64,000 bases of DNA from Mugil cephalus (GCF_022458985.1 NC_061790.1:2715001-2779000), one strand, 5' to 3'. Counted from the stretch's first letter, positions 48,489-61,645 are shown. A program made the numbers and translations. Notes: generated by a model from the letters alone, not told the origin.

Positions 48489-51029
48489 TTAAATACGGGG
48501 GATGGCACACAGTTTATGAGATGAAGGGCCGAGAGTGAAGCCGACACGTGGAGTCAGATCCAGGTCATCCTCAGAAACTCCAGGTGGAGGAGTAAAACTG
48601 AAGCGCTGCAGGAGGGTGGTGAAGAAAAGGAAGAGCTCCATCTTGGCCAGACTCTCTCCGAGACAAATTCGGCGACCTGTGAGAGACGACAAGGTAAATA
48701 CTAACCGAGGGTTGGCCGACCCTTGACAGCAAGTGATACTGAGGCTCACAAACCTGCAGAAAATGGCATGAAGGCGTCTCGCTTGACAAACTTTCCGTCG
48801 TTGTCCAGGAAGTGGGCGGGATGGAAGGTCCCTGGCTTCTCCCACTGACTCTCATCGTATAGGACTGACATTAGAAGAGGGAACACTGTGGTGCCCTGTT
48901 GACGACATCAAAACTGAAAAGCTTGCCCTGTAGGTTTGTATCTATATGTTGTTTCACATTTTAAGGAATTAAAATTAATGATTACATCATGATCAGATTC
49001 TTTCATGTTCCTGTTGCCATTAGCTCATAGATCTTAGTTATTTTATTCTCTCAGACCTTCTTAATGAAGTAACCCTGGAAGGTAACGTCCTTGCTGGTTC
49101 TGTGGGGCAGTGACGCGGGGACGATGTTGCCAAATCTTTGTGTCTCATGGATGACGGCGTCAGTGAAGGGCAGGTTCTTTCTGTCCTCAACCCGTGCCTG
49201 ACGATCTCCTATAACCCTGCTCAGTTCTTCGTGGACCTTTTCTGGAGAAGAGCAAAAACAAATACTCTTAGGAATATATTTTTTTATATGTCTATGCATT
49301 TAAACAATGCATATTTATGTCTCTTTACCTTGTATTTTTGGATATTTTGCCATAAGTAAGAGTGCCCATCTGAGCGTGGTTGCAGTTGTTTCGGTGCCAG
49401 CACCGAACAAATTGAAAACAGTCATCATAAGGTTTCTTTCGTTGAAAATATTGTCTGTGCCTTGAGATTCCTGCACAAAAAAGAGTAACAAGCTGTAATA
49501 ATTTGTAATTTGAAGAACTGCTGCTTTTGGTGGGCTGTGTCTGTCTTCATTTAATTTTTCAGCCTTGGGTTTTGCCTCAAGCCCTTGATATATAAATAGA
49601 ACTTTTAGCTCTGACAATTACCTCTGTTAATCATCAATTGTGCTGTAGTAAGATAAGATTTCTGCAAGTGTAGATGTCAGTCAAACATAGGTATAAAAAT
49701 AGGCTGCAATATTTAACCTGAATATAATTTAATAGTAAGCTGTTTCTATATGTTTATATATCATAGAGTTTTCCAACCTCCAGATGTTGTTTGCGGACCA
49801 GGAAGGCATCCACGAAGCCTCTGCACATCTGTGGGTTGAGGGTTTCTTTCAAACGACTGAACAATTGTAAGTTCTGTGTCTTATTGGCAAGAAACAACTG
49901 CTCCAGTTCCTTCTTGTTAGCAATCAGTTTGCCAAGCCATGGGAACAGGCTGTACAACTGCAAATAAATAAATAATGACAAGATTAGTTTGTGAATTGAT
50001 ATCTTCATGTAATACAATATACATGGACTCATGGACTCAGTTATACCTGCATTGAGGGAGAGCCTATAAGTTGAATGCTTTTGTTTGCTCTGTCTACCAT
50101 AGATGTGAACTCAGGATCATTATACTCAAATCTGCTTCCATAAACCATGGAGGAGATAATATTAGAGACAGCAAAGGTCACTGGTTGGGTTGTATCAAAA
50201 GGTTCTCCTGTGGTCAGAAAAAACAAAAAGAAACATCACATGGTTAAAATGTTGCCCATGTTTTTTTTCTATTATTTTTTTTCTTTTTTCTTTTTTTTTT
50301 CTTTGTTTTTGAATGAAGACACTCACCTTTGAATTTCTCTATCACTTTCATGAGCTGGTGACATTCCTCAGTGATTTTGTCCTCACACGCCTTCTTGCCC
50401 ATTCCATAGTCTCTTAGGTTAGTCAATGTGAAGCGTCTCAGTTCTTTCCATGTGTTTCCATTGGACCATAAAACCCCTGACGAGAAGAACCATCATATTA
50501 CATACCTAACCAATTAAAAGTGAATCAACATTTGCTAAAAAGTCAAAGAGTAACAGAGAAGCTTCTTGTTTCCAGCTTCATACCATGTCCCTGAGTTAAT
50601 CTATCTAAATTCCGCAGTGGGGATCTTTCCCCAAACTCTTCATCATGGTTGACAAGTGCCTCCTTCACCGTCTTGTATCCGGCCAGCACCACCACTTTTT
50701 GGGTTCCCATGTAGATAGTAAAGACTGATCCATATTTCTTGGAAAGCTGAAAACAATGACAACAAAAAAGTTATTGATCTGGTATATGATGGCGTCTACG
50801 TACAGAAGCTAATTCTTGACTCTGCCTTTACCTCCAGGAAGGTTTGGTAGGGTCTCTTGATGTCCAGCTGCAGCAGGTTACCAAGAATGGGAAGTGGTGT
50901 CGGTCCTGGAGGTTCCTTCCTGTGCTCCTGGGTGTTGAAGAAGATAATATAGGTGAGAAGAAGAACCACCAGAGCTCCCAATATGGAGAAAGTAGTGGAG
51001 GACTGGAGGAAAATATCAAGCACCGCCAT
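48489..51029 (-). CDS. CYP2K: CYP2K-like cytochrome P450, copy D
   Basis: Nine exons: 50832-51029, 50584-50746, 50327-50476, 50047-50207, 49778-49957, 49329-49470, 49057-49241, 48754-48895, 48489-48676; 502 aa, all splice sites consensus. It belongs to the second subgroup (start [20 protein letters not shown] hinge). The I helix reads GAGTETT, K helix HETQR, haem loop FSAGRRICLG. The Gly in GAGTETT is Asn in copies E and F, a change beside the oxygen-activating Thr. A TATA-like box lies about 100 bp upstream. It appears intact. Confidence 0.93.
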
Positions 51030-51123
51030 GACTTAAAAATGAGCGGCACTCAATGTGTCCTGTGTGCTAAGTGTGATCTTTCTGCTGCTTGGCAGTGCAT
51101 ATGACAGTACTAAGGGGTGGAGG

Positions 51124-51131
51124 TTATATAT
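51124..51131 (-). promoter_or_regulatory. TATA-like box of copy D
   Basis: ATATATAA on the minus strand, about 95-100 bp before the start codon. It is conserved at the same distance in copy E. Confidence 0.5.
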
Positions 51132-51579
51132 TTACTTACTGAGGCCGGCTAATCATTCATAGAAAGTGTAACAATGTGAAGCAACATATTTAAAGAAAAA
51201 AAAAAGATGATTAAGAGAGGGCATTATACAACATCGTCAGCGTGGCTGATTGTGTGCCACGCCTGCTCCCGTGGGATAAACCGATCTCGCTGGGGCAAAG
51301 CACATCGAATCTTAACCAGTTACACACAAGAAAAACATGTATCTTTTATTCACTGTACATATTTTGAATCAGTAATAGTTTCTCATCATGGTGCTTTAAG
51401 CCATTTCCTGACAGCTCAGATATGACTGAACAATCTCTGTGTATTCATAAATTATGTGTGTTTACTATTTACAATAAATGAAGTTTTAAGCTAAGTCCCA
51501 GTGTTGGTGTAAAACTACTCACGTTACTATGGAATAGTATGAGACACAAATGTAAACACGATGTTTCAGTGTCTGGGTT

Positions 51580-52861
51580 CAATGGTTGGGTTCTATCAAA
51601 AGGTTCACCTATGGCCAGAGAAAGAAACAAGGTCAGACTGAACGGCCCACGTGGGTTCAGTATGTGCAAAGTTGAAGGAGGAGTGGTGTGATATTATGCT
51701 CTAAAACCCACAAAGTTGACAGTCTTTTTTTTTTTTTTTTAATATTTCAAATGGAGACCACACACCTCCAATTTGTGTATGTATATATCTATATCAGGCT
51801 TTGGCTTTGTCTGCTTTGTCTGATTGTTTGAACTTGGACTCAAATCATGGAGGAGATAATATTAGAGAAGAAGGAAAGCCAGATTGAAGGGCCCATGTGA
51901 GTTCAGTATGTGCAAAGTTGAAGGTGAAAGAGGAGGAGGAGTGATGTGATATTATACACTAAAACCACAAAATGATCATTCGACTGAACATTACACAATT
52001 ATTTTATATTATTTGGAGACCACACAACTCACAGTAATACACATGCACCATCTGAGCTCTATTATTTCCACCTTTCCACCAGAATAATGTCCTCCACGAA
52101 AAAAGTTCAACGGTGTCCTAACTTTTAAAACTATTAAATGAATTTAAATAACAACACAAAGTTAGTGTCTGCAGTTTACATGTTGGGACAAGACTTCAGT
52201 TGTTATAGTACTTGCAGATGATACAAAGCTTTCCATTTCATCATTCCAACAGAGTGCTGGGATTGTCTCAGAAAGAGAAAACCAAGTCAGGGGTCAAACT
52301 CATTCTGTGTCTTATTGGCAAGAAACAACTGCTCCTGTTCCTACTTTTTAACAATGGGTTTGCCAATCCATGGGAACAGGTTGCACAACTGCAAATAAAC
52401 AATACGTATTTACTCACGTGAGTGAGTTCAGTGTGTGCAAAGTTAAAGGTGAAGGAGGAGGAGGAGTGATATTATACACTAAAGCCACAAAGTTATTGTT
52501 CGACTACACATTACACAATTATTTTATATCATATGTAGGCCACACACCTCACATGCACCACCTGAGCTCTATTATTTCCACCTTTCCACCAGAATAATCT
52601 CACCTACTAAAACACATTACGTAACACCATAAAGGAAGTGTCAGCAGTGTATGTGTTGGGACAAGACTTCAGTTTTTATAGTACTTGCAGATAACACAAA
52701 GCTTTCCATTTCATCATTCCAACAGAGTGCTGGGATTGTCTCAGAAAGAGAAAACCAAGGCAGGGGTCAAACTTATTCTGTGTCTTATTGGCAAGAAACA
52801 ACTGCTCCTGTTCCTTCTTTTTAACAATGGGTTTGCCAATCCATGGGAACAGGTTGTATAG
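51580..52861 (-). pseudogene. scrambled CYP2K exon relics in the D-E spacer
   Basis: Recognisable pieces on the minus strand are: start of exon 4 at 51580-51608 (GEPFDRTQP), an inner exon 4 piece at about 51837-51870 (the SNIISSM coding region), the first half of exon 5 at 52303-52388 with an in-frame stop, and again at 52774-52861 ([20 protein letters not shown]). They sit in a degenerate tandem array: a TTCAGTATGTGCAAAGTT block recurs near 51660, 51905 and 52435, and the exon 5 pieces repeat with a 470-bp period. No other exons remain, so no product is expected. Confidence 0.75.
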
Positions 52862-53289
52862 CTGATAAAAAGTATTGATATTTATGGTTTCAACGTGTGT
52901 GTATGTGACCATCACCGATCCTCCCTGGGAGCTAGTTTGTTGGTCTTTATTGAGTGGAGTGACCTCGTGTGTCAGGGAGGGCAGTGTTTCACCTCAGTGA
53001 ATATTGGGGGGAATAAACAACAGAGAAGATGTGGAAGGATGGAAAGATGAAGGGATGCTTGTGGTGCTGGTAGGAACTAGTGGAGTGAAAGACCCTGTTC
53101 TTTCCAAGCCATCTCACTCAGGATTGAGGGGGCCCAGGGGGTTTCTGTGTAGATCTGGATTTCTGCCTACTTCATTAGTCCTGCATCTGGGTCCTCACCT
53201 CAACACCCTTCCCACTTGATAGAACGACGTGACCAGCATGGACCAAGCAGACTTTTTTTTTCTTTTTTTCGATGAGGCAGAGCATATGA

Positions 53290-53535
53290 GGCGAGTACTT
53301 GCATATTACAAAGAATGTATGCATGGGAGCAAGCCCTGGCTCATGCCTGAGTTCCAGCCCCTGTCTGAGGGGACTCGCCTGGCCAGGAGCACCCCGACTG
53401 GAAGGCATGGCCCTCGTGGTGGCCACGAAAGCAGACCCGGCCCCCCGCAGCGCCCCTAGTTCCCGATCCTTCCACGTTACCGATCCTGAGGAGCCATTTG
53501 TTCCGGCAGTCCACGTTCCCGATCATGATCTCTTA
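53290..53535. other. GC-rich segment of unknown origin
   Basis: About 250 bp, far more GC-rich than its surroundings (CCCCGACTGG, GCCCCCCGCAGCGCCCC), open in several frames. It contains no family motif I know. The copy at 60152-60397 is virtually identical. It may be a transposon scrap or a displaced exon. Confidence 0.4.
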
Positions 53536-53839
53536 ACAAGACCCTTTTGTGATGATATGTAAACGTGCCTTGGTGATTCATTAGTGGGGAGTTTTATGGA
53601 TTCTACAGTGTGTACAATTGTAATATTTGATTGAATGGACATTGCAGACTGTAGTGGAGGAATCAGCAGTATTTTGTTATCACATCACCGTTTAAAAGGT
53701 AAATTTGGTTATCTAAATGTCCATATGGCACAGAAAGAAACATCATCATCAGCATGCTTTCTTGTCTGCACTTGTGTTCTTGTGGCCTTAGAAAACATCC
53801 TCAGACACTGATTGAGTTCGGATTCAAAGTACACATCTC

Positions 53840-54720
53840 TCAATTCAACTCAACTCAACTTTATTTATATAGCACTTTAAACAACAGCTACGGCCAAGAC
53901 AAAGTGCTTTACATGGATAAAATGAGAGCATAAAACATAACACAATTAAAAGCAATAAAACAATAGACAATAACAATAATACAAAGCACTAAAAGCAGCA
54001 AGCAAGGACAGACTCTCATGGAAAGCTTGAACGCCATGGAATAAAAATGGGGTTTTAGACGAGTTTTAAAAGTCGACAGTGAGGGGGCTTGTCTGATGTG
54101 CAGTGGTAGATTGCTCCACAACTTAGGAGCAGCAACAGAAAATGCTTTGTCCCCTCCGAGCTTCCGCTTGGACCTCCAGGAACAACTGATCAGCTGACCT
54201 GAGATACCGAGCAGAAGTGTAGGGATGAAGAAGCTCAGAGAGGTAAGGCGTAGTGAGACCATTCACAGATTTAAAAGCAAATAATGAATCTTAAAATGGA
54301 CCCTCAAGTGCACAGGCAGCCAGTGAAGCGAGGCCAGAATGGGGGTTATGTGCTCTCTCTTACGTGTTCCAGTTAAGAGACGAGATGCCGCATTCTGGAC
54401 TAACTGGAGGTGTGCAAGGGAGGACTGGCTGACCCCAAAATAAAGTGCGTAACAGTAATCCAGCCGAGATGTAATGAAGGCATGGATTACTGGCTCAAGG
54501 TAAGGAGTGCAAGTGCAAGGAAATACGTCACCTTTACTAGCTGCCTTAGGTGAAAACTGCTGGACTTAACTACGGTACCAATTTGATGATCCAAATCACT
54601 GTCCATCTTGAAACGTTAAAATCACATAAAATGCGAAGGGGCCCAAGTCAGTAGTAGGGGTTCACATGAGTTACTGGGACCAAACACCATCACCTCAGTT
54701 TTCATCTGACCAAGTACAAT
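53840..54720 (-). mobile_element. L2/CR1-clade LINE 3' fragment
   Basis: The minus strand encodes HLQLVQNAASRLL, the LASLHWLPVH region and GGDKAFSVAAPKLWSNLPLH, then ends at AACTTTATTTATATAGCAC read on plus. This is the C-terminal reverse-transcriptase region and 3' end of an L2-like fish LINE. It is 5'-truncated with several breaks. Copy D's flank lacks it; the E and F flanks share it. Confidence 0.8.
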
Positions 54721-54783
54721 CCAAATATTTGGATGTGTTCTTGGTTAAAGGTTAAAAAGTGTTGCTTGTCATGTGTTTTTAAA

Positions 54784-54832
54784 ATGAAGACACTGACCTT
54801 TGAATTTCTCAGTCACTTTAATGACCACCTAA
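54784..54832 (-). pseudogene. CYP2K exon 3 scrap
   Basis: ATGAAGACACTGACCTTTGA is a near match to the donor end of CYP2K exon 3 and its intron (compare 57134-57180), but the donor GTGAG has become GTCAG. Only about 50 bp survive. It recurs at 61646-61694. Confidence 0.6.
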
Positions 54833-55049
54833 GAATTTTAGACAGGAGATTATTGAAAAGTAGAATTGGCATGGAAGGAATAAATCTACCAAGAATAGTC
54901 ACCAAGACACCTATGATTAACCTGAAAGAGCTGCATTGGTTCGTCACCAGTTAAAGAGAGTGGCAAAGCTCATATTTAATCTTTTGGTGCTGGGACTAGA
55001 ATCTTTATTTGGTAGAAATCAAACACTGTCCATGGCTAGAAATGCAACA

Positions 55050-55105
55050 CTGGGAAGCATGGTGGTGGCAGTATCCTGCTGTGGGGTTGTTCTACAACAA
55101 TGATG
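55050..55105 (+). mobile_element. Tc1-like transposase scrap
   Basis: GGAAGCATGGTGGTGGCAGT-type text, homologous to 48149-48205; no longer coding. Confidence 0.6.
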
Positions 55106-55304
55106 ATGAACACATGTCTTTCTGTGTTTTTTTGTTTTTGAACAAATACATTACACATAAATATTCCATCATCATTTTGCAACAATATTTAATCCATAGT
55201 GTCACTCTCCAAAGGGTAGAAATATGCAAAAAGATCCCTTCAGTTTTTGTTATCTGTGTCATCTGTTGAAGATAATTTTGATGTGTTACTTTTTTTTTGA
55301 GTTT

Positions 55305-57848
55305 TTAAATACGGGGAATGGCACACAGTTTATGAGATGAAGGGCCAAGAGTGAAGCCGACACGTGGAGTCAGATCCAGGTCGTCCTCAGAAACTCCAGG
55401 TGGAGGAGTAAAACGGAAGCGCTGCAGGAGGGTGGTGAAGAAAAGGAAGAGCTCCATCTTGGCCAGACTCTCTCCGAGACAAATTCGGCGACCTGTGAGA
55501 GACGACAAGGTAAATACTAACCGAGGGTTGGCCGACCCTTGACAGCAAGTGATACTGAGGCTCACAAACCTGCAGAAAATGGCATGAAGGCGTCTCGCTT
55601 GACAAACTTTCCGTCTTTGTCCAGGAAGTGGGCGGGATGGAAGGTCCCTGGCTTCTCCCACTGACTCTCATCGTACAGGACTGACGTCAGAAGAGGGAAC
55701 ACTGTGGTGCCCTGATGACGACATCAAAACTGAAAAGCTTGCCCTGTAGGTTTGTATCTATATGTTGTTTCACATTTTAAGGAATTAAAATTAATGATTA
55801 CATCATGATCAGATTCTTTCATGTTCCTGTTGCCATTAGCTCATAGATCTTAGTCATTTTATTCTCTCAGACCTTCTTAATGAAGTAACCCTGGAAGGTA
55901 ACGTCCTTGCTGGTTCTGTGGGGCAGTGACGCGGGGACGATGTTGCCAAATCTTTGTGTCTCATGGATGACGGCGTCAGTGAAGGGCAGGTTCTTTCTGT
56001 CCTCAACCCGTGCCTGACGATCTCCTATAACCCTGCTCAGTTCTTCGTGGACCTTTTCTGGAGAAGAGCAAAAACAAATACTCTTAGGAATATATTTTTT
56101 TTATATGTCTATGCATTTAAACAATGCATATTTATGTCTCTTTACCTTGTATTTTTGGATATTTTGCCATAAGTAAGAGTGCCCATCTGAGCGTGGTTGC
56201 AGTTGTTTCGGTGCCAGCATTGAACAAATTGAAAACAGTCATCATAAGGTTTCTTTCGTTGAAAATACTGTCGGTGCCTTGAGATTCCTGCACAAAAAAG
56301 AGTAACAAGCTGTAATAATTTGTAATTTGAAGAACTGTTGCTTTTGGTGGGCTGTGTCTGTCTTCATTTAATTTTTCAGCCTTGGGTTTTGCCTCAAGCC
56401 CTTGACATATAAATAGACCTTTTAGCTCTGACAATTACCTCTGTTAATCATCAATTGTGCTGCAGTAAGATAAGATTTCTGCAAGTGTAGATGTCAGTCA
56501 AACATAGGTATAAAAATAGGCTGCAATATTTAACCTGAATATAATTTAATAGTAAGCTGTTTCTATATGTTTATATATCATAGAGTTTTCCAACCTCCAG
56601 ATGTTGTTTGCGGACCAGGAAGGCATCCACGAAGCCTCTGCACATCTGTGGGTTGAGGGTTTCTTTCAAACGACTGAACAATTGTAAGTTCTGTGTCTTA
56701 TTGGCAAGAAACAACTGCTCCTGTTCCTTCTTGTTAGCAATCAGTTTGCCAAGCCATGGGAACAGGTTGTACAACTACAAATAAAAAATGACAAGATTAG
56801 TTTGTGAATTGATATCTTCATTTAATACAATATACATGGACTCATGGACTCAGTTATACCTGCATTGAGGGAGAGCCTGCAAGTTGAATGATTTTGTTTG
56901 CTCTGTCTACCATAGATGTGAACTCAGGATCATTATACTCAAATCTGCTTCCATAAACCATGGAGGAGATAATATTAGAGACAGCATAGTTCACTGGTTG
57001 GGTTGTATCAAAAGGTTCTCCTGTGGTCAGAAAAAAAACAAAAAGAAACATCAGATGGTTAAAATGTTGCCCATGTTTTTTTTTTTTATATTTGTTTTTT
57101 TTTTTTTGTTTTGTTTTTTGGTTTTTTTTTAATGAAGACACTCACCTTTGAATTTCTCTATCACTTTCATGAGCTGGTGACATTCCTCAGTGATTTTGTC
57201 CTCACACGTCTTCTTGCCCATTCCATAGTCTCTTAGGTTAGTCAATGTGAAGCGTCTCAGTTCTTTCCATGTGTTTCCATTGGACCATAAAACCCCTGAC
57301 GAGAAGAACCATCATATTACATACCTAACCAATCAAAATTGAATCAACATTTGCTAAAAAGTCAAAAAGTAACAGAGAAGCTTCTTGATTCCAGCTCCAT
57401 ACCATGTCCCTGAGTTAATTCATCCAGAATCCGCAGTGGGGATCTTTCCCCAAACTCTTCATCATAGTTGACAAGTGCCTCCTTCACCGTCTTGTATCCG
57501 GCCAGCACCACCACTTTTTGGGTTCCCATGTAGACAGTAAAGACTGATCCATATTTCTTGGAAAGCTGAAAACAACGACAACAAAAAAGTGATTAATCTG
57601 GTATATGATGGCGTCTACGTACAGAAGCTAATTCTTGACTCTGCCTTTACCTCCAGGAAGGTTTGGTAGGGTCTCTTGATGTCCAGCTGCAGCAGGTTAC
57701 CAAGAATGGGAAGTGGTGTCGGTCCTGGAGGTTCCTTCCTGTGCTCCTGGGTGTTGAAGAAGATAAGATAGGTGAGAAGAAGAACCACCAGAGCTCCCAA
57801 TATGGAGACAGTAGTGGAGGACTGGAGGAAAATATCAAACACCGCCAT
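55305..57848 (-). CDS. CYP2K: CYP2K-like cytochrome P450, copy E
   Basis: Nine exons: 57651-57848, 57403-57565, 57146-57295, 56860-57020, 56595-56774, 56146-56287, 55873-56057, 55570-55711, 55305-55492, with sizes 198, 163, 150, 161, 180, 142, 185, 142, 188. The product is 502 aa, usual for CYP2K. The start MAVFDIFLQ was chosen because it opens the hydrophobic anchor; an upstream in-frame codon would only add a polar stretch. Motifs: [14 protein letters not shown]-helix NAGTETT, HETQR, FHPAHF and FSAGRRICLG. Intron 3 holds long T-runs. It is almost identical to copy F over the shared exons and close to D. Confidence 0.94.
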
Positions 57849-57942
57849 GACTTGAAAATGAGCGGCGCTCAATGTGTCCTGTGTGTCAAGTGTGATCTTT
57901 CTGCTGCTTGGCAGTGCATATGACGGTACCAAGGGGTGGAGG

Positions 57943-57950
57943 TTATATAT
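57943..57950 (-). promoter_or_regulatory. TATA-like box of copy E
   Basis: ATATATAA on the minus strand about 95-100 bp before the start, matching copy D. Confidence 0.5.
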
Positions 57951-58427
57951 TTACTTACTGAGACCGGCTAATCATTTATAGAAAGTGTAACAATTTGAAG
58001 CAACATATTTAAAGAAAAAAAAAGATGATTAAGACAGGGCATTATACAACATCGTCAGTGTGGCTGATTGTGTGCCACACCTGCTCCCGTGGGATAAACC
58101 GATCTCACTGGGGCAAAGTACATCGAATCTTAACCAGTTACACACAACTAAAACATGTATCTTTTATTCACTGTACATATGTTGAACCAGTAATAGTTTG
58201 CCATCATGGTGCTTTAAGACATTTTTTGACAGCTCTGATATGACTGACATAGACCTCTGGCGATTTTGTCACTATGAACAATCTTTGTGTATTCATAAAT
58301 TATGTGTGTTTACTATTTACAACAAATAAAGTTTTAAGCTAAGTCCCAGTGTTGGTGTAAAACTACTCACGTTACTATGGAATAGTATGAGACACAAATG
58401 TTAACACAATGTTTCAGTGTCTGGGTT

Positions 58428-58575
58428 CAATGGTTGGGTTCTATCAAAAGGTTCACCTATGGCCAGAGAAAGAAACAAGGTCAGACTGAACGGCCCACGT
58501 GGGTTCAGTATGTGCAAAGTTGAAGGAGGATGAGTGGTGTGATATTATGCTCTAAAACCCACAAAGTTAACAGTC

Positions 58576-58606
<31 letters not shown>

Positions 58607-59725
58607 TTCAAATGGAGACCACACACCTCCAATTTGTGTATGTATATATCTATATCAGGCTTTGGCTTTGTCTGCTTTGTCTGATTGTTTGAACTTGGAC
58701 TCAAATCATGGAGGAGATAATATTAGAGAAGAAAGAAAGCCAGATTGAAGGGCCCATGTGAGTTCAGTATGTGCAAAGTTGAAGGTGAAAGAGGAGAAGG
58801 AGGAGTGATGTGATATTATACACTAAAACCACAAAATGATCATTCGACTGAACATTACACAATTATTTTATATTATTTGGAGACCACACAACTCACAGTA
58901 ATACACATGCACCATCTGAGCTCTATTATTTCCACCTTTCCACCAGAATAATGTCCTCCACGAAAAAAGTTTAACGGTGTCCTAACTTTTAAAACTATTA
59001 AATGAATTTAAATAACAACACAAAGTTAGTGTCTGCAGTTTACATGTTGGGACAAGACTTCAGTTGTTATAGTACTTGCAGATGATACAAAGCTTTCCAT
59101 TTCATCATTCCAACAGAGTGCTGGGATTGTCTCAGAAAGAGAAAACCAAGTCAGGGGTCAAACTCATTCTGTGTCTTATTGGCAAGAAACAACTGCTCCT
59201 GTTCCTACTTTTTAACAATGGGTTTGCCAATCCATGGGAACAGGTTGCACAACTGCAAATAAACAATACGTATTTACTCACGTGAGTGAGTTCAGTGTGT
59301 GCAAAGTTAAAGGTGAAGGAGGAGGAGGAGTGATATTATACACTAAAGCCACAAAGTTATTGTTCGACTACACATTACACAATTGTTTCATATCATATGT
59401 AGGCCACACACCTCACATGCACCACCTGAGCTCTATTATTTCCACCTTTCCACCAGAATAATCTCACCTACTAAAACACATTACGTAACACCATAAAGGA
59501 AGTGTCAGCAGTGTATGTGTTGGGACAAGACTTCAGTTTTTATAGTACTTGCAGATAACACAAAGCTTTCCATTTCATCATTCCAACAGAGTGCTGGGAT
59601 TGTCTCAGAAAGAGAAAACCAAGGCAGGGGTCAAACTCATTCTGTGTCTTATTGGCAAGAAACAACTGCTCCTGTTCCTTCTTTTTAACAATGGGTTTGC
59701 CAATCCATGGGAACAGGTTGTATAG
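58428..59725 (-). pseudogene. scrambled CYP2K exon relics in the E-F spacer
   Basis: Duplicate of 51580-52861: exon 4 start ends at 58456, exon 5 pieces at 59167-59252 and 59638-59725, with the same in-frame stop in the first exon 5 piece. A poly-T run of about 30 at 58577-58602 is longer than in the D-E copy. Confidence 0.75.
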
Positions 59726-60151
59726 CTGATAAAAAGTATTGATATTTATGGTTTCAACGTGTGTATGTGACCATCACCGATCCTCCCTGGGAGCTAGTTT
59801 GTTGGTCTTTATTGAGTGGAGTGACCTCGTGTGTCAGGGAGGGCAGTGTTACACCTCAGTGAATATTGGGGGGAATAAACAACAGAGAAGATGTGGAAGG
59901 ATGGAAAGATGAAGGGATGCTTGTGGTGCTGGTAGGAACTAGTGGAGTGAAAGATCCTGTTCTTTCCAAGCCATCTCACTCAGGATTGAGGGGGCCCAGG
60001 GGGTTTCTGTGTAGATCTGGATTCCTGCCTACCTCATTAGTCCTGCATCTGGGTCCTCACCTCAACACCCTTCCCACTTGATAGAACGACGTGACCAGCA
60101 TGGACCAAGCAGACTTTTTTTTTCTTTTTTTCGATGAGGCAGAGCATATGA

Positions 60152-60397
60152 GGCGAGTACTTGCATATTACAAAGAATGTATGCATGGGAGCAAGCCCTG
60201 GCTCATGCCTGAGTTCCAGCCCCTGTCTGAGGGGACTCGCCTGGCCAGGAGCACCCCGACTGGAAGGCATGGCCCTCGTGGTGGCCACGAAAGCAGACCC
60301 GGCCCCCCGCAGCGCCCCTAGTTCCCGATCCTTCCACGTTACCGATCCTGAGGAGCCATTTGTTCCGGCAGTCCACGTTCCCGATCATGATCTCTTA
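60152..60397. other. GC-rich segment of unknown origin, second copy
   Basis: Essentially identical to 53290-53535, as expected from the unit duplication. Confidence 0.4.
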
Positions 60398-60701
60398 ACA
60401 AGACCCTTTTGTGATGATATGTAAACGTGCCTTGGTGATTCATTAGTGGGGAATTTTATGGATTCTACAGTGTGTACAATTGTAATATTTGATTGAATGG
60501 ACATTGCAGACTGTAGTGGAGGAATCAGCAGTATTTTGTTATCACATCACCGTTTAAAAGGTAAATTTGGTTATCTAAATGTCCATATGGCACAGAAAGA
60601 AACATCATCATCAGCATGCTTTCTTGTCTGCACTTGTGTTCTTGTGGCCTTAGAAAACATCCTCAGACACTGATTGAGTTCGGATTCAAAGTACACATTA
60701 C

Positions 60702-61582
60702 TCAATTCAACTCAACTCAACTTTATTTATATAGCACTTTAAACAACAGCTACGGCCAAGACAAAGTGCTTTACATGGATAAAATGAGAGCATAAAACAT
60801 AACACAATTAAAAGCAATAAAACAATAGACAATAACAATAATACAAAGCACTAAAAGCAGCAAGCAAGGACAGACTCTCATGGAAAGCTTGAACGCCATG
60901 GAATAAAAATGGGGTTTTAGACGAGTTTTAAAAGTCGACAGTGAGGGGGCTTGTCTGATGTGCAGTGGTAGATTGCTCCACAACTTAGGAGCAGCAACAG
61001 AAAATGCTTTGTCCCCTCCGAGCTTCCGCTTGGACCTCCAGGAACAACTGATCAGCTGACCTGAGATACCGAGCAGAAGTGTAGGGATGAAGAAGCTCAG
61101 AGAGGTAAGGCGTAGTGAGACCATTCACAGATTTAAAAGCAAATAAAGAATCTTAAAATGGACCCTCAAGTGCACAGGCAGCCAGTGAAGCGAGGCCAGA
61201 ATGGGGGTTATGTGCTCTCTCTTACGTGTTCCAGTTAAGAGACGAGATGCCGCATTCTGGACTAACTGGAGGTGTGCAAGGGAGGACTGGCTGACCCCAA
61301 AATAAAGTGCGTAACAGTAATCCAGCTGAGATGTAATGAAGGCATGGATTACTGGCTCAAGGTAAGGAGTGCAAGTGCAAGGAAATACGTCACCTTTACT
61401 AGCTGCCTTAGGTGAAAACTGCTGGACTTAACTACGGTACCAATTTGATGATCCAAATCACTGTCCATCTTGAAACGTTAAAATCACATAAAATGCGAAG
61501 GGGCCCAAGTCAGTAGTAGGGGTTCACACGAGTTACTGGGACCAAACACCATCACCTCAGTTTTCATCTGGCCAAGTACAAT
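60702..61582 (-). mobile_element. L2/CR1-clade LINE 3' fragment, second copy
   Basis: Duplicate of 53840-54720 with only a few differences. Confidence 0.8.
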
Positions 61583-61645
61583 CCAAATATTTGGATGTGT
61601 TCTTGGTTAAAGGTTAAAAAGTGTTGCTTGTCATGTGTTTTTAAA

